A DNA stretch of 49,222 nucleotides, from NCBI GenBank assembly GCA_027324025.1, contig DAHVYW010000106.1, positions 1 through 49,222 of the forward strand, written 5' to 3'. Position 1 is the first letter of the stretch. Each line of letters starts with the position of its first letter. Source of the DNA: JAJZQD01 sp021847735 (GTDB lineage Bacteria > Bacillota > Thermincolia > Thermincolales > UBA2595). A program made the position numbers and the translations under genes. This document shows positions 1 to 7,202 of this stretch, in pieces. The notes below the pieces were generated by a model, which saw only the letters and a list, made by a program, of their open reading frames with translations, did no database searches and was not told where the DNA came from.

Positions 1-1
1 T

Positions 2-952
2 CCTAACACGGTGAAATCTTACCGCCTTGCTTTAAACCTTTTCATAGGATTTCTTAACTCAGAAAAAAATATCCCGCTATCCAAACTGTCATTCGGCTGC
101 TTTAGTGCGGAAAATGTATTGGATTTTTTGGACTGGTTCCAAAACAACAGACACTGCACGCCGTCAACAAGAAACCAGCGTCTTATGGCACTCCGATCCT
201 TTTCGAAATATGCCGGACTGCAGGATGTTGCAAATCTCTCCGCGAGGATGGAACTGACAAAAATACCAATGCAGAAGGCGCCAAAGACAATCGTAGAATT
301 CCTGACTGAATCGGCACTAAAGGCATTGCTGGAAACTCCTGACACGAGGTGTAAATCAGGCATGCGTGACAGGTTTTTTATGATACTGATGTATGATACG
401 GCAGCCAGATGTCAGGAGTTGTTGGATGTCAAACTGGGGGATTTCGTCCTTGATAGTAAAAATCCATATGTACATCTTTTAGGAAAAGGCAGAAAAACAA
501 GAACGGTTCCATTGATGGAGAAAACAGTTCAGCATCTTTATGTATATTTGGAGCGATTCCATCATGGAATGACATCCCGGGATGATTATCTTTTTTATAC
601 AATAAGCCATGGGGTAAAGCACCAGATGTCACCCGATAATGTCCAAAAATTCATGATGAAGTATGGTAGACGCGCTGTTCAAGTGTGTGATGAAATTCCA
701 AAACGTATTCATCCTCACCAACTCCGCCATACGAGATCAATTCATCTTTACCGTGGAGGAATGCCACTTGCGCTGCTTGCTGAATTTCTGGGTCATGTAG
801 AACTGGAAACCACCAGAGTCTATGCATATGCTGATACAGAGATGAAAAGGAATGCCATTCAGAAAGCCTGCTCAAAAGAGAATAAAATAGCGGAGACTGT
901 CATCTGGGATGGAGATGATGAGGAAACACTACGTAAACTAATGGGGTTATAG
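2..952 (+). CDS. Tyrosine recombinase (site-specific integrase), 5' end outside window
   Basis: The reading frame is open from base 2, and the first residues (PNTVKSYRLAL) are already the core of an N-terminal SAM-like DNA-binding domain, so the true start lies upstream of the window. Counting the GTG at base 11 as residue 1, the catalytic set of the phage-integrase family is complete: Arg133 (AARCQEL), the beta-hairpin Lys159-162 (GKGRK), His236-x-x-Arg239 (HPHQLRH), His262 (LGH) and the nucleophile Tyr271. The protein should cut and rejoin DNA at specific sites. Just downstream lie five copies of TTATCCCGAA, which are plausible binding sites. The protein resembles recombinases that occur in tandem sets in Clostridia (RIT-type elements, three recombinases in a row). 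Only one is visible here, so that assignment is an inference. Confidence 0.9.
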   Translation, partial: PNTVKSYRLALNLFIGFLNSEKNIPLSKLSFGCFSAENVLDFLDWFQNNRHCTPSTRNQRLMALRSFSKYAGLQDVANLSARMELTKIPMQKAPKTIVEFLTESALKALLETPDTRCKSGMRDRFFMILMYDTAARCQELLDVKLGDFVLDSKNPYVHLLGKGRKTRTVPLMEKTVQHLYVYLERFHHGMTSRDDYLFYTISHGVKHQMSPDNVQKFMMKYGRRAVQVCDEIPKRIHPHQLRHTRSIHLYRGGMPLALLAEFLGHVELETTRVYAYADTEMKRNAIQKACSKENKIAETVIWDGDDEETLRKLMGL

Positions 953-959
953 CATTTAG

Positions 960-1067
960 TTATCCCGAAATATGTAGATATAAAAGCTAGTAAATCCAAG
1001 AATAAAAAGCATTTTTCGGGATAACTAAACTTTCGGGATAAGATAGGTTATCCCGAATTCGGGATAA
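960..1067. repeat. Cluster of five TTATCCCGAA sites, likely recombinase site or element end
   Basis: The decamer TTATCCCGAA occurs at 960-969 and 1048-1057 in direct orientation and as TTCGGGATAA at 1015-1024, 1032-1041 and 1058-1067. The last two sites join into a perfect 20-bp palindrome at 1048-1067. The cluster starts 8 bp after the recombinase stop codon and ends exactly where the reading frame of the neighbouring IS200-type transposase loses homology. The simplest reading is that it is the terminal sequence and binding array of the recombinase's own mobile element, which inserted into or deleted part of the IS. Similar terminal palindromes are known for recombinase-in-trio elements. The function is inferred. 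Confidence 0.65.
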
Positions 1068-1340
1068 GGGATCAAATATCATCAGTGAGCTCTTTCCCTT
1101 CAAATACCCCATAAAGCTTGATACACTTACTTTAGGTGGTATTCTTACCAGCATATGTATATGATCTACACATGCATTCGCTTCCATTATCTCTACTCCC
1201 TTATGCTCACATAGCTCCCTCATTATTTTCCCTATGTCTGATTTTATTGTCCCGAATATCTCTTTCCTTCGAAACTTGGGAGCAAATACTATATGATATT
1301 TACAATCCCATCTCGTATGTGATAAACTACTCTCGTCCAT
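1068..1340 (-). pseudogene. tnpA: IS200/IS605-type Y1 transposase TnpA, 3'-truncated
   Basis: The ATG at 1340 has a good ribosome-binding site (GGAGG, 7-nt spacing). The first 90 residues are a standard IS200-family TnpA, with KYHIVFAPKFRR near residue 14 and the HUH metal-binding motif His60-Ile-His62. Homology stops after LKGKSSLMIFD (residue 90), where the frame runs into the TTATCCCGAA cluster and continues as unrelated sequence to a stop at 987. The C-terminal helix carrying the catalytic tyrosine is therefore missing, and the protein should be unable to transpose. The break coincides with the end of the tyrosine-recombinase element, which probably caused the truncation. Confidence 0.88.
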
Positions 1341-1495
1341 TGGACATCCTCCTTTTGTTTTTTGAGCGGCTGGCTAAACCTGCTCTATTTTAACAAAAGG
1401 AGGTCTTTTTTAAAATACTCATAGCAAAACTTTAGAACCATAAGTATAGCTAAAGCTTTTTTGAACCATACGCATAGCGTATGGTTTTCTTCGAT
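1341..1495 (-). mobile_element. Left-end region of the truncated IS200-like element with subterminal hairpins
   Basis: Upstream of the transposase start, the minus strand carries a near-terminal hairpin, ACCATACGC-ATA-GCGTATGGT at about 1466-1486, and a second weaker stem (CTTTAG...CTAAAG) at about 1430-1456. Subterminal hairpins of this kind are what IS200/IS605 Y1 transposases recognise. On the minus strand the element begins directly after TTTTTTTAT, the T-tract of the terminator at 1496-1527. This is consistent with insertion into a terminator T-tract. No functional right end is left. Confidence 0.6.
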
Positions 1496-1527
1496 AAAAA
1501 AACAACGCGAATTTTTGTCGCGTTGTT
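1496..1527 (-). terminator. Intrinsic terminator downstream of trxB
   Basis: On the minus strand ACAACGCG pairs with CGCGTTGT across a short loop and is followed by seven Ts. It is the first strong terminator downstream of the pxp-trxB transcription unit. An IS200-like left end begins immediately after its T-tract. Confidence 0.7.
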
Positions 1528-1632
1528 TAGTCTACAACTATATTATTTAGTCCAATACATTATTATTCAGTCATATTTAATTATCTGGTCCTCTGGGACC
1601 TCCGCAACCTCTGTGGTTGATATTTTTTTCCG

Positions 1633-1667
1633 TTAAAATCGGAAGGTTCGCGCGAACGCGAACCAAA
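1633..1667. repeat. GGTTCGC hairpin repeat, copy 1
   Basis: A perfect 8-bp stem, GGTTCGCG-CGAA-CGCGAACC (1645-1664), is flanked by TTAAAATCGGAA. The same arrangement, with the flank TTCCGATTTTAA next to the hairpin, is found at 34751, and a decayed copy at 44128. It resembles the REP-like or IS200-end hairpins spread by Y1 transposases. It lies just downstream of trxB, so a role in mRNA 3'-end stability is also possible. Confidence 0.55.
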
Positions 1668-1687
1668 CATTCACTTGCTATTTCACT

Positions 1688-2629
1688 TTACTTCCCACTT
1701 CCTGCTGCCTTCATATGTTCAATATACTCGTCGGCTGACACCGCGGCGATAGCCCCGTCGGCCACTGCCGTCACCACCTGCCGCAAGGGTGTTTGCCTTA
1801 CATCACCGGCCGCGAAAACGCCCCGCCGCGATGTCTGCATCCTGGCATCTGTCACTATATAACCCCTGTCATCAATGTCAACAAAACCCTTGAACAATTC
1901 CGTGCTCGGTTCCTTGCCCACATATACGAAAATACCGTCCACGGCAATCGCCTTTTCTTCCTTTGTGCTGACCTTTCTTATCTTAATAGCCTCAACCTGG
2001 TCTTTTCCGAGAATATCGGTTATCACCGAGTCCAGGACAAACTCTATTTTGGGATGAGCGGCTGCTTTATCCTGCAAAACCTTGGTCGCCCTCAGTTCGT
2101 TCCGGCGGTGAATGATATAGACCTTTTCAGCAAATTTGGTCAGAAATATGCCTTCCTGGATGGCAGAATCGCCCCCGCCCACAACAGCCACCTTCTTCCC
2201 CTGGAAAAAAGCGCCGTCACAGGTGGCGCAGTATGATACCCCCCTGCCGCGGTACTGGTCCTCCCCCGGTACCCCCAGGAGCTTGGACTGGGCGCCGGTG
2301 GTAATAATTACTGCCCTGGCAGTTATTTCCCCATCATAGGTTTTTATACCGAAGTCCCCATCCTGCTGCTGGCTTACGGAAAGTACCTCACTGAAGCTGA
2401 CCTCGAGGCCGAACCTTCTCGCCTGTTCGTCCATCTTTATCATCAGGTCCGGTCCCGGAATACCCTCCGGGAAACCCGGGTAGTTCTCAATTTTATCCGT
2501 GGTTGCGGCCTGACCGCCTGGCATGCCCCTTTCCAGCATCACGGTTTTCAAAGCCGCCCTTGATGCATACAGGCCGGCCGATAAACCGGCAGGGCCCCCT
2601 CCGATTATAACTACATCATAAGTTTCCAT
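1688..2629 (-). CDS. trxB: Thioredoxin reductase (NADPH/FAD)
   Basis: This is a 313-residue flavoprotein disulfide reductase that reduces thioredoxin in the cytoplasm. The FAD-binding motif GGGPAGLSAGLYASRA is at the N-terminus, the redox pair CATC lies near residue 137, the NAD(P)H fold GGGDSAIQEG follows, and the C-terminal FAD motif is GVFAAGDV. I chose the ATG at 2629 because AGAGGTG sits 6 nt before it; a GTG three codons upstream lies inside that ribosome-binding site. The start is 1 nt from the pxpC stop codon, so trxB is the last gene of the pxp operon. The link to 5-oxoprolinase is unusual. It may be functional, since oxoproline and glutathione turnover touch thiol redox, or simply co-transcription. 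Confidence 0.96.
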   Translation of the reverse strand: METYDVVIIGGGPAGLSAGLYASRAALKTVMLERGMPGGQAATTDKIENYPGFPEGIPGPDLMIKMDEQARRFGLEVSFSEVLSVSQQQDGDFGIKTYDGEITARAVIITTGAQSKLLGVPGEDQYRGRGVSYCATCDGAFFQGKKVAVVGGGDSAIQEGIFLTKFAEKVYIIHRRNELRATKVLQDKAAAHPKIEFVLDSVITDILGKDQVEAIKIRKVSTKEEKAIAVDGIFVYVGKEPSTELFKGFVDIDDRGYIVTDARMQTSRRGVFAAGDVRQTPLRQVVTAVADGAIAAVSADEYIEHMKAAGSGK

Positions 2630-2630
2630 T

Positions 2631-3683
2631 TTATTCACCTCTGTTTAGTTTTATGTTAATATCTTTTCTATTATCCGGGTAATTTTGCAAAACAATTTCA
2701 TAGCAGCCTTTAGAGGTTTTTTTACGAAATTCCACCCTGGGGACTTTTTCCACCAGGGCAAGTTCATTATGCCTGTTTTTAAGCATTTGATGGGCCGTTT
2801 CCTGGTCGGTTGCCTCAAAGGTTACTTTATCCCCGGGCATGGCCTGTCCAATTTTCCAGAGTTCAGCTGATATTATGCACGCTATCTGGGGGTATCCCCC
2901 CGTAGACTGGGCATCGTTTAAAAGCACGACCGGTTTTCCCGCAGGCAAAACCTGAATAGTACCTGGGGCAACCGGATAAGACTCTCCGCTGCCTGCCTGG
3001 CCGGAAACCTTAATATCCGGGCCGTCCAGGAAGCACCCCATTCGGCTCAACCGCCGGGTGACCGTAAAAGTTAAGCCAAAGAGTTTAGTATATTCATAGT
3101 TTGAAAACCTGTCGGCATTTATGCCGGCTATCACTTTTATTCTCGTTTCAGGTAAATAGGCCGGCCGTAGGTGATGGGCCAACCGGTTTCCCAGCCCAGC
3201 GGTACTCGGATCACCCTCAGCTGTTTTTACCAAGTCCCCGGCCCGTAAGGGGCGGCCATTAAGCCCGCCAAACCCCGCAGCCAGGAATGTAGACCGGCTG
3301 CCCAATACCGGCGGTACATCAACACCTCCGGATATTGCCAGGTAAGCCCTGCACCCTGTTCTTCGATAACTGAAACTCAATGTGTCCCCAGCCGAACAAA
3401 AAAAACTCTGCCACATTGGGGCGTCCTGGCCGGACAGTTGTGGAGCCATGTCAGCCCCGGTAATTGCCGCCACGCAATCCCGAAGAAACAAAAGAGTTGG
3501 TCCGGACATGGTCATTTCCAGAGCGGCATCTCCCTCATCGTTTCCGACCAGCCTGTTTGCCAGTCTAAGGGCCCACTTGTCAATACCCCCCGACACCGGA
3601 ACCCCCAAGTGCCTGTAACCAAATCTCCCCAGGTCCTGTACAGTTGTTTGAAAACCGGGCGCTATAACTTTCGCAACAGGCAT
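2631..3683 (-). CDS. pxpC: 5-oxoprolinase subunit C (biotin-dependent carboxyltransferase family, KipA/PxpC)
   Basis: This 350-residue protein belongs to the KipA/PxpC family, the large subunit of the ATP-dependent 5-oxoprolinase PxpABC, which opens 5-oxo-L-proline to L-glutamate. Family features visible are TTVQDLGRFGYRHLGVPVSG near the start and the later SGESYPVAPGTIQVLPAGKP and DAQSTGGYPQIACI segments. The ATG at 3683 is preferred: AGGTGG, which overlaps the pxpA stop codon, is 5 nt upstream. An in-frame GTG at 3692 falls within that site. It follows pxpA with translational coupling, and trxB follows it directly. Confidence 0.93.
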   Translation of the reverse strand: MPVAKVIAPGFQTTVQDLGRFGYRHLGVPVSGGIDKWALRLANRLVGNDEGDAALEMTMSGPTLLFLRDCVAAITGADMAPQLSGQDAPMWQSFFCSAGDTLSFSYRRTGCRAYLAISGGVDVPPVLGSRSTFLAAGFGGLNGRPLRAGDLVKTAEGDPSTAGLGNRLAHHLRPAYLPETRIKVIAGINADRFSNYEYTKLFGLTFTVTRRLSRMGCFLDGPDIKVSGQAGSGESYPVAPGTIQVLPAGKPVVLLNDAQSTGGYPQIACIISAELWKIGQAMPGDKVTFEATDQETAHQMLKNRHNELALVEKVPRVEFRKKTSKGCYEIVLQNYPDNRKDINIKLNRGE

Positions 3684-3692
3684 TTCAACCAC

Positions 3693-4457
3693 CTATAGTT
3701 CGTGGGAAGGCTTTAACAGCATGATTTCATTTTTATATAAGGCTGCCCTGATTTCTTTTATTATCTCCAATGCCTTCCTGTTATCGCTATGGACACAGAC
3801 GGTGTCCACATGCACGCTTATTTCCTCACCGGAGTGACAGATAATCCGGTTTTCTTTAACCATTCTGACCACATTTTCTGCAGCACCTGTTGGATCAGTA
3901 ATTACAGATGTTTCAAATTTGCGGCCCAGTAAGCTCCCGTCAGGTTTGTAACTGCGGTCAGCGAACCCTTCCTGGATTATCCTCAGCCCTTTTTCCCGGG
4001 CCAGCCTTACTAACTTTGACCCGGCCAAAGCCACCAGGGCCGGTCCGTCAAGGCTGGCGACGGCATCGATAACAGCCGCTGCTATTTCCATATTGTTGAC
4101 CGCTGAATTGTAAAGCGCACCATGGGGCTTTACGTGTTCAACCTTACCTCCCAAGGCTTTGGCAACAGCGGTAAGCGCCCCTGCCTGGTAAAGCACCATA
4201 TTCTTTATATCGTGATAGCTTAAGTCCATGGCTCTCCTGCCGAAACCCGCTAAATCCGGGTATCCCGGATGGGCCCCGATAGCCACATCATTCGCCAGGC
4301 AGAGTTCAACAGTCTTAACCATCTGATTTGGATCCCCGGCATGAAATCCGCAGGCTATATTGGCTGAGGTAATGAGGTTAATAAGCTCCTCATCCTGTCC
4401 AAAACTGTATATACCAAAACCCTCACCTATGTCGCAATTAAGGTCAATTCGGTACAT
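3693..4457 (-). CDS. pxpA: 5-oxoprolinase subunit A (LamB/YcsF family)
   Basis: This 254-residue LamB/YcsF-family protein carries the hallmark N-terminal DLNCDIGEGFG and NIACGFHAGDPNQM segments, followed by GAHPGYPDLAGFGRR and VKPHGALYN. It is the subunit thought to act on 5-oxoproline together with PxpB and PxpC. The ATG at 4457 has GGAGG 4 nt upstream. It lies 16 nt after pxpB and 9 nt before the pxpC start, in the usual B-A-C order for this complex. Confidence 0.95.
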   Translation of the reverse strand: MYRIDLNCDIGEGFGIYSFGQDEELINLITSANIACGFHAGDPNQMVKTVELCLANDVAIGAHPGYPDLAGFGRRAMDLSYHDIKNMVLYQAGALTAVAKALGGKVEHVKPHGALYNSAVNNMEIAAAVIDAVASLDGPALVALAGSKLVRLAREKGLRIIQEGFADRSYKPDGSLLGRKFETSVITDPTGAAENVVRMVKENRIICHSGEEISVHVDTVCVHSDNRKALEIIKEIRAALYKNEIMLLKPSHEL

Positions 4458-4473
4458 AACGCCTCCAAATCAA

Positions 4474-5136
4474 TTATTCCGTCCAAGTTGGCGTTTCCGC
4501 CCTGGTAAATTTCACTTTGTCGCCAGGTTTTAAGAGGCACGGATCCGGACGGCCCAAATTAAACATTTTAAGCGGCGTCCAGCCGATAACATGCCAGCCC
4601 CCCGGGGAATCCACAGGGTATATTCCGGTTTGCATCCCGGCAATTGCCACAGAGCCTGCGGCAACCTTCGTCTCAGGTGTGTCTTTCCTGGGTATGGCCA
4701 ATTTTGCCGGAAGCCTCCCCAAGTACGGGAAACCCGGTAAAAAACCGATCCCCCATACGGTGTATTCGCTGCCGGAATGCTCTTCGATGATTTCTTCACA
4801 AGACATCTTCAGGACTTCTGCAATCTTATCTAAATCAGGCCCAAATTTCCCACCGTAATAAACCGGGATGGCCACAGTGTTAACCGAACCCCGGAAATCA
4901 TTATCCGGATGCTCCAACCTGGCCTGTAAAAAATGGCAAACTTCTTCGGACGAAACTATTTCGGGGTCATAGTACACTCCGATACTGCCAAAACACAGCA
5001 CAATGTCTTTGATACCAGGAAGCGGTTCGTTTTTAAGAATAAAATAGTCCCTCTGCACATCCCTATTGGCACCCAGGTCTTCGCTGCCACCATAGAGGAT
5101 TACAAGGGCTCCGTCTCCCAAAAACCTAGTATTCAT
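4474..5136 (-). CDS. pxpB: 5-oxoprolinase subunit B (KipI family)
   Basis: This 220-residue KipI/PxpB protein has GIGFLPGFPYLGRLP in the middle and the family signature SPGGWHVIGWTPLKMF near the C-terminus. The start at 5136 (MNTRFLGDGALV) has GGTGGG 3 nt upstream and matches the usual family N-terminus. A longer frame exists up to 5199 but has no ribosome-binding site. In Bacillus, KipI also inhibits the sporulation kinase KinA. Here the complete pxpBAC set argues for the metabolic role. Confidence 0.93.
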   Translation of the reverse strand: MNTRFLGDGALVILYGGSEDLGANRDVQRDYFILKNEPLPGIKDIVLCFGSIGVYYDPEIVSSEEVCHFLQARLEHPDNDFRGSVNTVAIPVYYGGKFGPDLDKIAEVLKMSCEEIIEEHSGSEYTVWGIGFLPGFPYLGRLPAKLAIPRKDTPETKVAAGSVAIAGMQTGIYPVDSPGGWHVIGWTPLKMFNLGRPDPCLLKPGDKVKFTRAETPTWTE

Positions 5137-5233
5137 CGACCCACCAACTTTTTGGCTATATCTATGAAAAAAAGCCCCCGCTGAAGCATAGCTTACCAAA
5201 AGGGCCTTGATGTAAAACTAATGTCTCTCACTG

Positions 5234-5374
5234 TCAAAGATTTTTTGCGTGATTTTCCACTGGAACAAACCCAACCTCTGTAATGTCTTTTCCGCATTTG
5301 GGACAAATCCACTGCGCTCCAGTGTAAGCGGAATAAGAAAATTCACTGCAAAACGGGCACTGCTTGGCATTCAA
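5234..5374 (-). CDS. Small zinc-ribbon protein (46 aa)
   Basis: A short minus-strand gene with a TTG start at 5374 and AGTGGTG about 8 nt upstream. The product has two knuckles, Cys6-Pro-Phe-Cys9 and Cys24-Pro-Lys-Cys27, followed by GKDITEVGFVPVE, a rubredoxin or zinc-ribbon type fold. Four properly spaced cysteines in 46 residues make chance unlikely. It sits about 100 bp upstream of pxpB in the same direction and could be the first gene of the operon. The function is unknown: a metal-binding accessory or nucleic-acid-binding protein is possible. Confidence 0.7.
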   Translation of the reverse strand: MNAKQCPFCSEFSYSAYTGAQWICPKCGKDITEVGFVPVENHAKNL

Positions 5375-5562
5375 AACCGGTCACCACTTTCGTTAAATTG
5401 TATTGTGACGAATAATATTTTATCCCTCAAACCAGATTATATGTTTGAAGGAGGCTGGTTGTCAATGCCTCCAGAAATATTTGTAAAATTCCGATGAGCT
5501 ATCCTTTAATAAAGGCCTTTAGTCCGGAATTATGTTTAACCTGAAAGGGTTGTGATTATATA

Positions 5563-6078
5563 ATGTTCAACCTCCCCAACGGGATTACCCTCATCAGAAT
5601 TTTACTTGTACCGGTGTTTTTGATGGTTTTCTGGTCTCCCAAACCTAACCATATTACATCAGGGATGTTAGTCCTGGCGGCGGCCGGTATTACTGATATC
5701 CTTGACGGATACCTGGCAAGAAAACTAAATATGATTACACCTGTCGGGAAAATCCTAGACCCGGCTGCCGACAAGCTAATGTTGATTACTGTGATGTCAT
5801 CCCTATACCTGGTGGGCAAAATCCCATTATGGTTAGTTGTGCTGGTCATATTAAAAGAAGCGTTTTTGGTCCTCGGGGGCCTGGTCCTGATAATTTGGCA
5901 AAAGACTGGCCTTTGTGCCAGTTTCTACGGCAAGGCTGCAACAATATCAGTCTACGCCGCTTTATTCTCCGGGGCTTTTGAAGTCAGCGGCAGCACAATT
6001 TTTGCTGCCCTGGCGGGCCTGGTGTCAATTCTTGCCCTAACCGAATACATCAACATTTTCATCCGCCGCTTCTTTTAA
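5563..6078 (+). CDS. pgsA: CDP-alcohol phosphatidyltransferase (phosphatidylglycerophosphate synthase type)
   Basis: This 171-residue membrane enzyme has the complete CDP-alcohol phosphotransferase signature D-x2-DG-x2-AR-x8-G-x3-D-x3-D, read as DILDGYLARKL then PVGKILDPAADK, at about residues 45-71. Several hydrophobic helices surround it. It most likely makes phosphatidylglycerol phosphate from CDP-diacylglycerol and glycerol 3-phosphate. The N-terminus NLPNGITLIRILLVPVF is typical of PgsA. The ribosome-binding site is weak (AAAGGG at long spacing). The 3' end overlaps the convergent MazG-like gene by 4 bp. A related CDP-alcohol transferase cannot be excluded. Confidence 0.88.
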   Translation: MFNLPNGITLIRILLVPVFLMVFWSPKPNHITSGMLVLAAAGITDILDGYLARKLNMITPVGKILDPAADKLMLITVMSSLYLVGKIPLWLVVLVILKEAFLVLGGLVLIIWQKTGLCASFYGKAATISVYAALFSGAFEVSGSTIFAALAGLVSILALTEYINIFIRRFF

Positions 6079-6398
6079 CTATTCTTCTTAGGGGTCCACC
6101 TTTGGGAGTCCCTGAGCCGGTATTTATTCATCATCTGCTTAAATGCGTCTTCAAGGTCAAGGCCAAGGGAATTTGCGAAACAGACAACTATAAATAAAAT
6201 GTCTGCCAGTTCAAGCCTGAGATTACCTTCCCTTTCGGCAGATTTCTTAGGTTTTTGGCCGTAGAGGTGATTTATTTCCCGGGCCAGTTCCCCGACTTCT
6301 TCCGTCATTCGTGCTAACATGGACAAAGGCTGCCAATATCCCTCTTCGAACTGGCTAATCCAGTCATCAACCTCCTTTTGCATATCCTTTATTTCCAT
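6075..6398 (-). CDS. MazG-like nucleotide pyrophosphohydrolase
   Basis: This 107-residue all-alpha NTP pyrophosphohydrolase has the metal-binding pattern of the MazG/dUTPase-like fold: EEVGELAREINH near residue 35 and ELADILFIVVCFAN near residue 68, giving the E-x-x-E and E-x-x-D carboxylates. It should hydrolyse non-canonical or excess NTPs to NMPs. The ATG at 6398 follows a G-rich ribosome-binding site. An upstream in-frame TTG would add six residues. It is convergent with pgsA. Confidence 0.87.
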   Translation of the reverse strand: MEIKDMQKEVDDWISQFEEGYWQPLSMLARMTEEVGELAREINHLYGQKPKKSAEREGNLRLELADILFIVVCFANSLGLDLEDAFKQMMNKYRLRDSQRWTPKKNS

Positions 6399-6469
6399 AA
6401 GCGACCCCCCTGACAAATATGTCTATAATTATGTTAATTCAATGTCCGTAGTTTGTAAAGGCGGTGAGG

Positions 6470-6925
6470 TCAGTTGTACTGATACAAGGCGATGAGAGTG
6501 TACCTACCGTTCTGGTAGTGTATTCTGGTAAATCCCCTGGGGATGACAAGGGTATCCAGTTCAAACAAGGAAAACCCTTTAGTTTCGATAAGCAGGTATC
6601 CCCCCCGGACCATTTTTTTAGCAACGGTTTCGAATACCTTTATCCGTTCCGAATCAGGGATCTGGTTTAAGACAAAAGTGCACAGGGTAACCCCAATTTT
6701 CGTGTTTATGGAAAGCAAGTCCTCGGGAAACACACAGGTTAACCTGGGGAGAGATTTGCACCTGGTTTTGTGAGGCAGGTCTACAGCAAAAACCTCGTAC
6801 CCTCTCCTGTGCAGGAACAGAGAATTCCGGAGGTTGCCCGAGCCATAGTCCAGGACCACTTTTCTTGGCAGTCTATCAAATAACGGAAGGTATTTTTCCA
6901 GGCTGTACGCAGGTCTCGTAAACAT
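6470..6925 (-). CDS. Class I SAM-dependent methyltransferase (small)
   Basis: This 151-residue protein has motif I VLDYGSGNLRNS (about residue 24), an acidic strand end FAVDLP for ribose binding, and GGYLLIETKGFS after the middle strand. The fold is that of a minimal Rossmann methyltransferase, shorter than most members. The ATG at 6925 has GGTGG 5 nt upstream. The substrate cannot be read from the sequence. It lies apart from its neighbours, with about 70 bp between it and the MazG-like gene upstream of its stop. Confidence 0.75.
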   Translation of the reverse strand: MFTRPAYSLEKYLPLFDRLPRKVVLDYGSGNLRNSLFLHRRGYEVFAVDLPHKTRCKSLPRLTCVFPEDLLSINTKIGVTLCTFVLNQIPDSERIKVFETVAKKMVRGGYLLIETKGFSLFELDTLVIPRGFTRIHYQNGRYTLIALYQYN

Positions 6926-7175
6926 TCAACCACCCGTCCACAATTTAGTACTATTTTTTGGCTAAACCGGACGTAGTATACATTACAATCGCAGCTAATG
7001 TATCTTATCAAAAAAACCTCGGGAAAGTTACACACTGGAAAGGCGCGCATATTTCAGTTCCCTATGCGTATAAAAAATGCGGACGCTATCGCAGCCACAC
7101 CTTCAAAGCTGTTTTAGGTATTCGCATAATATCCAAAACAAGGGGTCAAACCGCAAGAAATGCCAATTACCTCAC

Positions 7176-7202
7176 AAAAAAAAAAGCTCCCGCTTGGGAG
7201 CT
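7176..7202 (-). terminator. Intrinsic terminator of the NERD-kinase gene
   Basis: AGCTCCC-AAGC-GGGAGCT followed by ten Ts on the minus strand. The gene's TAG stop codon is part of the 5' arm of the hairpin, so termination follows immediately after translation ends. Confidence 0.85.

Noticed and set aside
5450..5475. A 10-codon frame with a good ribosome-binding site before pgsA and the inverted repeat GGAGGC...GCCTCC
   Set aside because: Too short to support as a gene. The inverted repeat is simply the ribosome-binding-like string pairing with the codons after it, and no regulator motif is recognised.
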